From the NCBI GenBank assembly GCA_035570275.1, contig DATMNI010000136.1:1-26442 (forward strand): a stretch of 26,442 bases of DNA, given 5' to 3'. Made by a program: the position numbers and the translations under genes. The notes below the pieces were generated by a model that was not told where the DNA came from, did not search any database, and saw only the letters and a list, made by a program, of their open reading frames with translations. Positions 7,451 to 14,695 of the stretch are shown one piece after another; within the stretch, counting starts at the first letter, position 1, and each line of letters starts with the position of its first letter. Source of the stretch: DATMNI01 sp035570275. GTDB lineage: Bacteria > Acidobacteriota > Terriglobia > Bryobacterales > Bryobacteraceae.

Positions 7451-8656
7451 TCAGGTCCTATAGCTGGCGTTAATCCGGATGTAACCTTCGGTCAGGTCGC
7501 AGGTCCAGAATCGGGCTGAGCCCCTGCCTTTGCCGCGAACCGTCACACGGATCTCGCATTCGGCGGCATCCAGCTTTCGCTTGAGCTCCGGTTCGGAAAA
7601 CGGCGCTGCCAGGCCACCGCGGCATACCGGCACGCCCTGCAGGTGAACGTCGGTCTTCCGCGGATCGAAGGCCACTCCCGCGTTGCCGGCGGCCGAGAGG
7701 ATGCGGCCCCAGTTCGGGTCTGAGCCCGCCACCGCCGTCTTCACCAGCGGTGAATTGGCGATGGCGCGGGCCATCCGCACCGCGCCGTCCTGGCTGGGCG
7801 CGCCTGCCACCAAGATGGTGATGAACTTCCGGGCGCCCTCGCCATCGCGCGCAATCTGTTGCGCCAGGCGTTCCATCACGCCGGTGATTTCCTCCTCCAC
7901 CTGGGCCATTTCCTTGGCGTCCGGACGCACGCCTGAAGCGCCGTTCGCCAGCAGCACCAGCGTATCGTTGGTGGAAGTGTCGCCATCCACGGAAAGCCGG
8001 TTGTAACTTCGCTCCACACCGCGTTTGAGCATGGCGCGTAACTGGGCCACGGGAATCTGGGCGTCGGTCATCACAAAACCCAGGGTCGTCGCCATTTGCG
8101 GGTGGATCATGCCGGAGCCCTTGGTCATGCCCGCCACCCGTACGGTGCCGCGCCGCAGCCTGGCTTGTGCCGACGCGGTTTTCGGCGTCAAATCGGTAGT
8201 CATGATGGCGTGGGCGGCGTCGGCGAACCTGGTCCCGCTCAGCCCCTCGACCAGTCGCGGCAGCGCGTCCACGATCTTTTTCGGGTCCAACTCCACGCCG
8301 ATGACGCCAGTGGAAGCCGGCAAGACCTGCGACACCGGCAGTCTGAGCAACCGGGCGGCAGCTTTGGAGGTTGCCAACGCCACCCGGTCGCCGGTGCGCG
8401 TGGCGCAGTTGGCGTTGCCGGCATTCACCATCACCGCGCCCACCAGCCCGCCCGAAAGCTTCAATTGGCGGCGGCACAACCGCACCGGCGCGGCTTGCAC
8501 GCGGTTCTGAGTGAAGACGGCGGCGGCGTTGGCCGGAAGGCCGGTCACAATCAGGGCGAGATCGTCCTTCTCCACCTTACGGATTCCGGCGTAGGTGGCT
8601 GCGTATGCGTATCCAAGCGGCAGATCCGCCAAGTCTGGCAAATTTGGTAAGTTCAA
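7451..8656 (-). CDS. argJ: Arginine biosynthesis protein ArgJ (glutamate N-acetyltransferase)
   Basis: The protein has 401 aa, typical length. ArgJ moves the acetyl group from N-acetylornithine to glutamate and, in bifunctional forms, also uses acetyl-CoA. The precursor cleaves itself before the nucleophilic Thr: the motif KGSGMIHPQMAT has the Ala189/Thr190 junction. The oxyanion-hole segment STGVIG is at 115-120 and the cofactor-side motif GSDPNWGRI is present. The start is TTG 8656, with AGGAG about 12 bases upstream; TTG overlaps the fmt stop (TTGA), implying translational coupling. The other arg genes are not here. Whether it is mono- or bifunctional cannot be told from sequence alone. 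Confidence 0.96.
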   Translation of the reverse strand: MNLPNLPDLADLPLGYAYAATYAGIRKVEKDDLALIVTGLPANAAAVFTQNRVQAAPVRLCRRQLKLSGGLVGAVMVNAGNANCATRTGDRVALATSKAAARLLRLPVSQVLPASTGVIGVELDPKKIVDALPRLVEGLSGTRFADAAHAIMTTDLTPKTASAQARLRRGTVRVAGMTKGSGMIHPQMATTLGFVMTDAQIPVAQLRAMLKRGVERSYNRLSVDGDTSTNDTLVLLANGASGVRPDAKEMAQVEEEITGVMERLAQQIARDGEGARKFITILVAGAPSQDGAVRMARAIANSPLVKTAVAGSDPNWGRILSAAGNAGVAFDPRKTDVHLQGVPVCRGGLAAPFSEPELKRKLDAAECEIRVTVRGKGRGSARFWTCDLTEGYIRINASYRT

Positions 8657-9609
8657 CGGTGCGACTCTCCTAATATGTCATTTTCGGTCAATCGCTGGCC
8701 GTTGGCGAAATCGGCAGCGGGAATTCGTTTGCGGCCTTCAAGCTGTATCTCGAGCAGTTCCAGCGCCCCCTCGCCGCAGGCAACCGTCAGCGGCTTAAGG
8801 CCGGCGAAGCGGCCTGGGAACAGGGGCCGGGGGCCGGGGGCCGGAGGCCGGGTTTGTGTGACCACGCGCGACTGCCAGATGTGCACGGTTTGGCCGCGGA
8901 ACGTGGTGTAGGCCCCGGGCCACGGTTGCAGACCTCGCACGCGGTTGTGGATCGCGCCGGCGGTTTGACTCCAGTCGATCCGGCCGTCTTCCTTTTTCAG
9001 CAGCGGCGCCAGCGTGGCTTGCGCGGAGTCCTGTTTCTCGGCAGCGACGGTCCCCGCAGCCAGGCCGGCCATGGTTTCCACCAGCAGGCCGGCGCCCATC
9101 ACCGCCAGCCGTTGGCCCAGGTCGACGGCGTTTTCTTCGGGGCCCAGTTCCGTTTCGGCCTTCAACAGCATGTCGCCAGTGTCCAGGCCGGCGTCGATCC
9201 GCATGGTGGTCACGCCGGTGCGCGTTTCGCCGTTGACGATGGCCCATTGGATGGGACCGGCGCCGCGGTACTTGGGCAGCAGCGACGCATGCACGTTGAT
9301 GATGCCGAGCGGCGCCAGGTCAATCACCGCCTGGGGAATAATCTGGCCGTAGCCCACCACCACCATGCCATCGGCGGCCAGACCGCGCAGCCGCTCCACC
9401 GCCTCCGGGCGCCGGACGCGCTCCGGTTGGTAAACGGACAGCCCCAGCCGCAAGGCCGCTTCTTTCACCGGCGGCGGCGCGGCGTTCTGGCCTCTGCCCC
9501 GGGGACGGTCGGGCTGTGTAACCACCAGCGGCACCTCGTGGCCTGCCTCCACCATACGTTCCAGCGTAGGGACGGCAAAGGCCGGGGTGCCTAGAAAGAC
9601 CAGGCGCAT
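8653..9609 (-). CDS. fmt: Methionyl-tRNA formyltransferase
   Basis: The protein has 318 aa. It formylates Met-tRNAfMet using 10-formyltetrahydrofolate. Catalytic residues are in their usual places: Asn105 and His107 (NVHASLLP), and Asp143 (GLDTGD). The formyl-THF domain covers 1-190 and the tRNA-binding C-terminal domain about 205-310. A proline-rich insert (PPAPGPRP, about 255-262) sits inside the C-terminal domain and comes from a GC-rich reiterated stretch in the DNA. The gene lies 7 bases after def, the classic def-fmt pair, and its stop overlaps the argJ start. Confidence 0.97.
   Translation of the reverse strand: MRLVFLGTPAFAVPTLERMVEAGHEVPLVVTQPDRPRGRGQNAAPPPVKEAALRLGLSVYQPERVRRPEAVERLRGLAADGMVVVGYGQIIPQAVIDLAPLGIINVHASLLPKYRGAGPIQWAIVNGETRTGVTTMRIDAGLDTGDMLLKAETELGPEENAVDLGQRLAVMGAGLLVETMAGLAAGTVAAEKQDSAQATLAPLLKKEDGRIDWSQTAGAIHNRVRGLQPWPGAYTTFRGQTVHIWQSRVVTQTRPPAPGPRPLFPGRFAGLKPLTVACGEGALELLEIQLEGRKRIPAADFANGQRLTENDILGESHR
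8822..8852. repeat. GC-rich reiterated tract inside fmt
   Basis: About four imperfect copies of a GGGGGCC-type 7-mer encode the PAPGPRP insert of Fmt on the minus strand. It reads like a simple-sequence expansion that kept the frame. Confidence 0.7.
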
Positions 9610-9616
9610 GCCGGGC

Positions 9617-10132
9617 CTAGACCCAATCCCCGGCGCGCTGCAGTTTCTTGATCTTGCGCTTCATCAGGTCGCGCTTCAGGGCGCTGATGTGGGTAATGTA
9701 GAGCCGCCCGAATAGATGGTCGATCTCATGCTGAAAGGCCCGCGCCAGCAAATCTTCGCCGGTCTTTTCGAACACCTCGCCTTTGGCATTCTGGGCGCGC
9801 ACCGTGACCACGCGGCCGCGCCGCACCTGCTCGCGGAACCCGGGAACGCTCAGGCAGCCTTCTTCGCCCACCTGCTTGCCCTCCACCTTGACGATCGTCG
9901 GGTTGATCAGCACCAGCTTGTCGTCCGGATTTTCTCCGTTGGAAACATCGATCACGGTGATCTTCCTCCCGAATCCAATCTGCGGCGCCGCCAGGCCCAC
10001 ACCCTTGGCGGCGTACATGGAATCGAACATGTCTTTGAGGAATTGGTGCAGATCCGGAGTGTCGAACTCCGTGACCGTTTCGGCCTCGCGCTCCAGGACG
10101 GGATCGCCCAACTTTACAATCGGATAAATCAT
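9617..10132 (-). CDS. def: Peptide deformylase
   Basis: The protein has 171 aa. It removes the N-formyl group from nascent proteins. All three family motifs are intact: GVGLAAPQ (44-51), EGCLSVPG with metal ligand Cys93, and QHEIDHL with ligands His135 and His139 and catalytic Glu136. A lysine-rich C-terminal tail (KRDLMKRKIKKLQ) could contact the ribosome. It stands between aroC and fmt on one strand. Confidence 0.98.
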   Translation of the reverse strand: MIYPIVKLGDPVLEREAETVTEFDTPDLHQFLKDMFDSMYAAKGVGLAAPQIGFGRKITVIDVSNGENPDDKLVLINPTIVKVEGKQVGEEGCLSVPGFREQVRRGRVVTVRAQNAKGEVFEKTGEDLLARAFQHEIDHLFGRLYITHISALKRDLMKRKIKKLQRAGDWV

Positions 10133-10143
10133 ATCTGAATCAC

Positions 10144-10200
10144 ATCGATCATCAGAAGCTCTTCACTTTGTTCATCGATCAGAAACTCTTCACTTGTTCC
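10144..10200. repeat. Imperfect tandem duplication over the aroC 3' end
   Basis: Two similar units, 10144-10173 and 10174-10200, each contain ATCGATCA followed by an AGAA..CTCTTCACTT block. The right unit holds the aroC stop and last codons. The left lies in the aroC-def spacer and is a degenerate copy, so the gene end was duplicated and the outer copy drifted. Confidence 0.75.
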
Positions 10201-11351
10201 AGGTAGCCATCATAGTTGCGCCGCGTCTCCGTCAGCGAATCGCCGCCGAATTTTTCCAGAAAAACCTGCGCCAGCACGATCGCCACCATGGCTTCGCCGA
10301 TCACGCCGGCCGCCGGCACCACACAAACGTCCGACCGTTCATACGCCGCCAGGGCCGGCTCCCGCGTCTCCAGTTCGACGGATTCCAATGGGCGGCGCAA
10401 CGTGGAAATCGGCTTGAGCAGGCCGCGCACCAGTACGTCCTGGCCGTTTGAGATGCCGCCTTCCAGACCCCCGGCCCGGTTGGCGCCGCGCGTGAAACGC
10501 CGCCCTTCCCGGTCGTAATGGATGGTGTCCTGCACCTTCGATCCAAAACTGGCCGCGCCCTCCGCCGCCAGGCCGACCTCCACTCCCTTTACGGCCTGGA
10601 TGGAGACGATCGCTTGGGCCAACCGGCCGTCCAGCCGCGAATCCCAGGTAATGTGCGATCCCAGACCGACCGGCACGCCGCGCGCCACCACTTCGAAAAC
10701 GCCGCCCACGGTGTCGCCGGTACGGTAGGCCTGGTCCACCACCTCTTTCATGCGGACCTCGGTTGCCGGGTCCACGCAGCCGAGCAGCACGTCCTCCTTC
10801 AGGCTCAGGGTGACCAATTCGTCCCACTCCGCGGCCCGCTCCAGGCGGACCGCGCCAACCGCCGCCACGTGGCTCAGTATCCGGATGCCGAATTCGCCGA
10901 GCAGCGCCTTGGCCATGGCGCCCACCGCAACCCTGGCGGTAGTCTCGCGGGCACTGGCACGCTCCAAAATGTACCTGGCATCGTGAAAATTGTACTTGAT
11001 CGCTCCGGCCAGATCGGCGTGGCCGGGCCGGGGGCGCGTCAGCGGTTTGCGCTTGTCCTCGCCGCCATCAGTATCCTCCACCGGCAGTGCCTCGGTCCAG
11101 TTCTGCCAATCCTTGTTGCGGATCAGGATGGCGATCGGGGAGCCGATAGTGCGGGAGTGGCGCACCCCAGCCACAATTTCGGCGCGGTCAGTCTCGATCT
11201 TCATCCGCCCGCCGCGGCCGTAGCCCTGTTGGCGGCGCCACAACTCCCGGTTGACGGCTTCTAACGAAATAGGTATGCCGGCGGGAAGCCCGTTGAGCGT
11301 CGCCACCAGGCATTCGCCGTGGGACTCCCCGGCCGTCTCGAATCGCAGCAT
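10179..11351 (-). CDS. aroC: Chorismate synthase
   Basis: The protein has 390 aa. It converts 5-enolpyruvylshikimate-3-phosphate to chorismate, the last common step to aromatic amino acids, and needs reduced FMN. Signature segments are present: AGESHG near the N-terminus (with the conserved His), the GYGRGGRM loop, ASARETTARVAVGA in the middle, and GGLEGGISNGQ. Length is normal. It is the first gene of the minus-strand aroC-def-fmt-argJ run. No Shine-Dalgarno is visible before the ATG. Confidence 0.98.
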   Translation of the reverse strand: MLRFETAGESHGECLVATLNGLPAGIPISLEAVNRELWRRQQGYGRGGRMKIETDRAEIVAGVRHSRTIGSPIAILIRNKDWQNWTEALPVEDTDGGEDKRKPLTRPRPGHADLAGAIKYNFHDARYILERASARETTARVAVGAMAKALLGEFGIRILSHVAAVGAVRLERAAEWDELVTLSLKEDVLLGCVDPATEVRMKEVVDQAYRTGDTVGGVFEVVARGVPVGLGSHITWDSRLDGRLAQAIVSIQAVKGVEVGLAAEGAASFGSKVQDTIHYDREGRRFTRGANRAGGLEGGISNGQDVLVRGLLKPISTLRRPLESVELETREPALAAYERSDVCVVPAAGVIGEAMVAIVLAQVFLEKFGGDSLTETRRNYDGYLEQVKSF

Positions 11352-11468
11352 GAGACAGGAGATTTCATCGTAGCAGACTGGAACAATTCCTTGGATTTGT
11401 GCGTATTAGGATAGGAAACGTGGCACGGGCATTCTTGCCTGTGTTAGTTTTGATTTTTCATATCCGGT

Positions 11469-11512
11469 AAGGCCCGGTGTTGGTTTTTGAAAGGCCCGGT
11501 GTTGGTTTTTGA
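11469..11512. repeat. 22-bp perfect tandem repeat upstream of a small membrane gene
   Basis: The 22-bp unit at 11469-11490 (beginning AAGGCCCGGTGTTGG) is repeated exactly at 11491-11512, directly before the GGGAGG ribosome-binding site of the next gene. Confidence 0.9.
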
Positions 11513-11528
11513 AAGGGAGGTTGGCGAA

Positions 11529-11717
11529 ATGAGGTTTCTTCTCTGGTGCATTCTGCTGGTATTGTGCTGGCCGCTCGCGCTGGTGGCGCTGGTGTTATAC
11601 CCCTTGGTCTGGCTGTTTCTGCTGCCCTTCCGCCTGGTGGGTATTGCCGTAGGCGGCGTGCTGGAGTTGGTTTGGGCCTTGATTACTCTGCCCGCGCGAC
11701 TGCTGCGGACGCTGTAA
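11529..11717 (+). CDS. Small hydrophobic membrane protein (62 aa)
   Basis: It consists of two hydrophobic stretches (about residues 2-34 and 36-55) separated by a single Arg, with a short Arg tail. The ATG at 11529 is chosen because AAGGGAGG lies 8 bases upstream; a longer reading from 11487 would start inside the tandem repeat. No family is recognised; it is probably an inner-membrane peptide of two helices. It converges on another tiny membrane-protein gene with only five bases between stops. Confidence 0.65.
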   Translation: MRFLLWCILLVLCWPLALVALVLYPLVWLFLLPFRLVGIAVGGVLELVWALITLPARLLRTL

Positions 11718-11722
11718 TCCGC

Positions 11723-11872
11723 TCAAACAATCCGGTGGCGCTTCGTCAACTGGACCAGTAGAACGGTGAGCGCGATCACCAAAAGCAGGTGGATGAACCC
11801 GCCGAAGGTGTACGCGGTCGCCAAGCCAACCAGCCAGAGAACCACCAACGTTATGAACACAGCCCAGAGCAT
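11723..11872 (-). CDS. lmo0937-family (DUF5670-like) small membrane protein, 49 aa
   Basis: The ORF reads ATG 11872 to TGA 11723. The product begins MLWAVFITLVVLWLVGL, has the short loop TAYTFGGFIH, then a second helix LLLVIALTVLLVQL and a basic tail (TKRHR). This two-helix layout, with TxGGxIHLLLVIA in the middle, matches the lmo0937-type small membrane proteins common in Acidobacteria and Firmicutes; their role is unknown, though stress-related membrane function has been suggested. No strong ribosome-binding site is visible. Confidence 0.8.
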   Translation of the reverse strand: MLWAVFITLVVLWLVGLATAYTFGGFIHLLLVIALTVLLVQLTKRHRIV

Positions 11873-11932
11873 GACGACTATACAGGAGCAGCTCAGTGGC
11901 CAAACGGTAGGGTAGGCTGTTCTCCAAAGTGG

Positions 11933-11984
11933 GACAGGCCATCGTTCCTGTGGCCTGTCAGGTTAGGCCGGGACTACAGGCCAC
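11933..11984. repeat. Three-arm palindromic repeat (GACAGGCCA/TGGCCTGTC/ACAGGCCAC)
   Basis: GACAGGCCA (11933-11941) pairs perfectly with TGGCCTGTC (11951-11959). The same right arm, read as GTGGCCTGT (11950-11958), pairs perfectly with ACAGGCCAC (11976-11984). The middle arm can therefore form either of two 9-bp hairpins. It looks like a REP/dispersed palindrome element or a terminator between genes; there is no T-run. Confidence 0.75.
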
Positions 11985-12044
11985 CACAAGAGGGCTCCCG
12001 AGGGCAGGCCCGGAGGCCCGCCCCACCATGCGGAGTATTTCAAA

Positions 12045-12437
12045 TTAACTGGGGAGACGATGTTCGACCAGACCGGCACCCGCCGGCTGCTGGTAAGCGC
12101 GGGCTCGCGCGGTGCGGAACTCGTAACGCTCGATGGCCACGGCAGCGCCTCGCTCGTTGCTGCGAATCACACAGCCATAGACCATTAGCTTCATGGGGCA
12201 AGAATCGTTGAGCAGTACGGGCCAACTCAGCGACAGCTCCACCGGCATCCCGCAGGTGAGCATGTTTTCCGTGCTGAACCAAACCCCCCCGCTGGAGAGA
12301 TTCAGTGTTCGGCCGGTGCCGGTCTCGGCAATACGCTGGCCGTAAAGCATCTTGTAGTTCACTTCCTGATTGATCGGGAATCGGCGTTTGATTCGCTTCT
12401 CCCGGTCTCCACTAAGATTGTCGTCCAGATTCTCCAT
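12045..12437 (-). CDS. PilZ domain protein
   Basis: From ATG 12437 the product has 130 aa. The Arg-rich segment KRIKRRFPINQEV carries the c-di-GMP-binding Arg cluster, TLNLSSGGVWFSTE provides the (D/N)xSxxG motif, and the remaining strands to about residue 110 complete a PilZ barrel. Role: binding cyclic di-GMP and passing the signal to an unknown partner. This start is preferred because GGTGGAGAG precedes it; in-frame ATGs at 12458 and 12560 would add 7 or 41 residues but lack a ribosome-binding site. The upstream region contains competing hairpins (12608-12659). It is flanked by no other c-di-GMP gene. Confidence 0.8.
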   Translation of the reverse strand: MENLDDNLSGDREKRIKRRFPINQEVNYKMLYGQRIAETGTGRTLNLSSGGVWFSTENMLTCGMPVELSLSWPVLLNDSCPMKLMVYGCVIRSNERGAAVAIERYEFRTARARAYQQPAGAGLVEHRLPS

Positions 12438-12607
12438 TCGCTCTCCACCGCCCTCCATGCAAAGGTACCAATCCAGCCTCAGGGGCTCAATATTGTCTTT
12501 AGATAGTCGGACGCCAATACCGCGGACGCGAAAGGGCTTGATATTTATACATAAATCCATTTATATCAGTAACTTATGCTTGGTTAGATACGATGGTATT
12601 AACCATT

Positions 12608-12659
12608 ACTCTCCGGTACTAAAGTACCAGGATCGAGGAGGCAACGTAAACCGGAGAGT
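12608..12659. promoter_or_regulatory. Competing hairpins upstream of the PilZ gene
   Basis: Outer arms ACTCTCCGGT (12608-12617) and ACCGGAGAGT (12650-12659) are a perfect 10-bp inverted repeat. Inside, GGTACTAAAGTACC (12615-12628) folds into a 5-bp hairpin that uses the last three bases of the outer left arm, so the two are mutually exclusive. On the minus strand it lies about 170 bases ahead of the PilZ start, possibly in its leader. No known riboswitch consensus is recognised. Confidence 0.5.
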
Positions 12660-12804
12660 GCTGGATAGTCCCGAGCATCCAAATCCGGCAGCTTCGGGGG
12701 GTTGAACACACTCCAAGACACATTGAACCCAAGCACCCGCTACTCGATCTGGAAGTGAACTACAGGTGCCAGGCTCGCCGGCTGTGCCTGGGCCTTTTCA
12801 CGCG

Positions 12805-13191
12805 CTACCCTCTCGGTGGCGTCTCGTATTGCATAGCGCCGGCCCGGTTGCCATCCGGATCGTGGAAGTAACATCCGCTGCCCACGGTAGGAATCTGGAA
12901 TTTCGCCATCACGATAGTCCCTCCATGAGCCTGGATGGCGCGAATGGTTTGGTCGATATCATCCACTGACATCGAGCATTCGTAGCCCCTCATCCCCGTC
13001 CCGGTCAAAGGCTCGCGCCGTCCGCTCAGAGAGCCCAGAACGCCGGGGTTCTGTTCGTCTCCGGTGTGGATCAGATAGAAGCCGGGTGGCCCCCAGGGTT
13101 CGAAGCGCCAGCCGAAAACGTTCTCATAGAACTGGCGGGTACGGTCCAGATCGTCGGCGTGAATCGAAAAGAAAGAGAGATTGTTTGCCAT
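12805..13191 (-). CDS. VOC (glyoxalase/bleomycin-resistance) family protein
   Basis: The protein has 128 aa from ATG 13191. It begins NLSFFSIHADDLDRTRQFYENVFGWRF, the first beta-alpha-beta-beta unit of VOC proteins with a potential metal ligand His11. The second unit includes the ECSMSVDDID strand and ends with FHDPDGNRAGAMQYE, the classic DPDGN turn. Family members are metal-dependent enzymes or binding proteins of varied substrate; none is indicated here. The longer reading frame to 13806 is rejected because it overlaps the AraC gene. The divergent AraC regulator starts 54 bases away and probably controls it. Confidence 0.88.
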   Translation of the reverse strand: MANNLSFFSIHADDLDRTRQFYENVFGWRFEPWGPPGFYLIHTGDEQNPGVLGSLSGRREPLTGTGMRGYECSMSVDDIDQTIRAIQAHGGTIVMAKFQIPTVGSGCYFHDPDGNRAGAMQYETPPRG

Positions 13192-13245
13192 ACGCCGAGA
13201 GTACGCGAAGACGCGGACGGCGGTCTTGCGGTAAATTGACAAAGA
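13192..13245. promoter_or_regulatory. Shared divergent promoter region (VOC gene / AraC gene)
   Basis: Only 54 bases separate the two starts, so both promoters must lie here or overlap the coding ends. It is GC-rich up to a TAAATTGAC stretch near the AraC start. No clear operator is visible. Confidence 0.4.
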
Positions 13246-14022
13246 ATGTCGGCAGCGCGCCAGCATCCGGCCTTGACCTTGGAACAGGAGCCCCACCTGG
13301 TAGTCCGGTCCCTGGCTACCAATTTCAGCAGCGGATACCTGATCGAGGAGCACGCCCACGCCTGGCGCCAACTGCTCTATGCCAGCGCCGGAGCCATGAC
13401 GGTTTATGCCGGCCAGTGGACCTGGATGATCCCTCCGGGCAGGGCCGTTTTCATTCCGGCCGGGCGCCCGCATTCCATCCGCATGTGGGGGGAGGTGGCC
13501 ATGCGGTCGCTGTGTTTTCCGGCGGCGCTCGATCAACCGGCCTTGCAATTTGACGATTGCCGGGTGATTGCGGTGACCCCGCTGCTGCGCGAGCTGATCT
13601 TGCGGGTGATTGAGATGTCCGCGTTGGATGGACGTGAGGCGCCGCACCGCCGCCTGTTGTCGGTTCTGCTTGACGAGATGCATCAGGCGCCCACTAATCC
13701 GCTGGTGCTGCCCCTGCCCCGGGATCGGCGCGCGTTGGCGGTGGCCCGCGAGGTTCTGACCAGCCCCGGAGTGGAACTTTCCCTCGACAGCCTGGCGCGA
13801 CGGCACGGCGCCGGACGTCGAACCCTGGAACGTTTGTTTCGCGGCGAAACGGGCATCAGCTTCGGCTTGTGGCAGCAGAAGGCGCGGCTGTTGGAATCCG
13901 TCCGGGCCCTGGCCGAGGGCCGGTCGGTCACCAACGCGGCGCTCGACGCCGGTTACAGCAGCGTCAGCGCCTTCATCGCGGCGTTTAAGCGGACGTTTGG
14001 GTGTACGCCGGGGCGGCTATAA
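13246..14022 (+). CDS. AraC-family transcriptional regulator with cupin sensor domain
   Basis: The protein has 258 aa. The N-terminal cupin (about 20-110) has HAHAWRQLLYASAGAMTV and PPGRAVFIPAGRPHSI, the typical ligand-pocket strands with His residues. The C-terminal 100 aa have two helix-turn-helices: LSLDSLARRHGAGRRTLERLFRGETG and ALDAGYSSVSAFIAAFKRTFGCTPGRL, the well-conserved AraC signature. It probably senses a small molecule and regulates the divergent VOC gene and itself. No Shine-Dalgarno is obvious at the ATG. Confidence 0.93.
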   Translation: MSAARQHPALTLEQEPHLVVRSLATNFSSGYLIEEHAHAWRQLLYASAGAMTVYAGQWTWMIPPGRAVFIPAGRPHSIRMWGEVAMRSLCFPAALDQPALQFDDCRVIAVTPLLRELILRVIEMSALDGREAPHRRLLSVLLDEMHQAPTNPLVLPLPRDRRALAVAREVLTSPGVELSLDSLARRHGAGRRTLERLFRGETGISFGLWQQKARLLESVRALAEGRSVTNAALDAGYSSVSAFIAAFKRTFGCTPGRL

Positions 14023-14023
14023 T

Positions 14024-14266
14024 CTCTATCAGCCGGTTCGCATCTACCTCTTCGGGCTCGGAAGTACGTGGGGAATCCGGGCCGGACAGCGATTTGGATT
14101 TCTGCGTCGTGCTGGCCCGACGATGCTCCCGAGCGCCTGTACCGCGACCGGAACATTCACCTGCGCTTTTGGGGTTTTGCGAGCGGCAGTGGATGTAGTT
14201 CGTTTGGCCAGCAGCGATTTCGACGCGCGATCGGCGCACGTTGTGGCGTCTCTGCGATGGGGACGG
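14024..14266 (+). pseudogene. Nucleotidyltransferase (MNT-type) pseudogene, multiple frameshifts
   Basis: A conserved protein can be traced across three frames: VRIYLFG (from 14036), then GSEVRGESGPDSDLDF (from about 14055), then PDDAPERLYRDRNIH, then VDVVRLASSDFDARS. GSEVRG...SDLDF is the GSx(n)DxD metal motif of minimal nucleotidyltransferases. At least three indels separate the pieces, so no intact product can be made. No HEPN partner is seen. It sits just upstream of the intact HigBA module, in an accessory pocket behind the AraC gene. Confidence 0.75.
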
Positions 14267-14370
14267 GCGGCTTCATGAAACTGCCAGGCAATTTTACAGC
14301 TTCGCCGGCCGCGCCGGCCCAGCATACATATGCGGGCGGGTGCGGCGAAGAGGCGCGAAGAGCATATATG

Positions 14371-14400
14371 TTGTACGCTTTACGTAAACCGTGCTATTTT
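14371..14400 (+). promoter_or_regulatory. higBA promoter with palindromic operator
   Basis: TTGTAC (14371-14376) and TATTTT (14395-14400) are spaced 18 bases apart. The perfect palindrome TTTACGTAAA (14379-14388) lies between them, where a HigA dimer would repress. The toxin's GTG at 14408 follows only eight bases after the -10, suggesting a leaderless message. Confidence 0.6.
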
Positions 14401-14407
14401 GGCATTA

Positions 14408-14686
14408 GTGATCCAGTCGTTCCGCTGCTCCGATACCGAACGGCTGTTCCACGGCGAGCGGGTTGCCCGTTTTGCCAACATCGAATCCGTGGCACGGCGG
14501 AGGTTGGACGCCCTGCACGTCGCGACTACATTGCGCGATCTTTTGGCACGGCCGAGCAATCGGCTCGAAGGCTTGAAAAGAGACCGGATTGGACAACACA
14601 GCATCCGGATCAACGACCGGTACCGCATCTGCTTTCGTTGGCACGAAGGAAAAGCCTACGATGTCGAAATTGTGGACTACCACTGA
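14408..14686 (+). CDS. higB: HigB-type toxin (RelE superfamily mRNA interferase)
   Basis: The protein has 92 aa from GTG 14408. It matches HigB/killer-protein toxins: IQSFRCSDTERLF at the start, ARRRLDALHVATTLRDL in the middle, then NRLEGLKRDRIGQHSIRINDRYRICFRW and the VEIVDYH C-terminus. The Arg/His-rich strands form the RNase active surface that cuts mRNA on the ribosome. GTG is chosen because it matches the usual family start; an in-frame ATG at 14330 would add 26 residues lying across the promoter. The antitoxin starts nine bases after the stop, in the usual toxin-first order. Confidence 0.93.
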   Translation: MIQSFRCSDTERLFHGERVARFANIESVARRRLDALHVATTLRDLLARPSNRLEGLKRDRIGQHSIRINDRYRICFRWHEGKAYDVEIVDYH

Positions 14687-14695
14687 GGAGCAATC

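Noticed and set aside
7470..8477. 335-aa minus-strand ORF inside argJ
   Set aside because: Arg/Gly-rich alternative frame of argJ.
12608..12659. c-di-GMP (GEMM) riboswitch
   Set aside because: The PilZ context invited it, but the conserved GEMM core sequences are not present.
12805..13806. 333-aa reading of the VOC gene
   Set aside because: The extension beyond 13191 lies opposite the AraC gene and has no domain; the VOC fold starts at ATG 13191.
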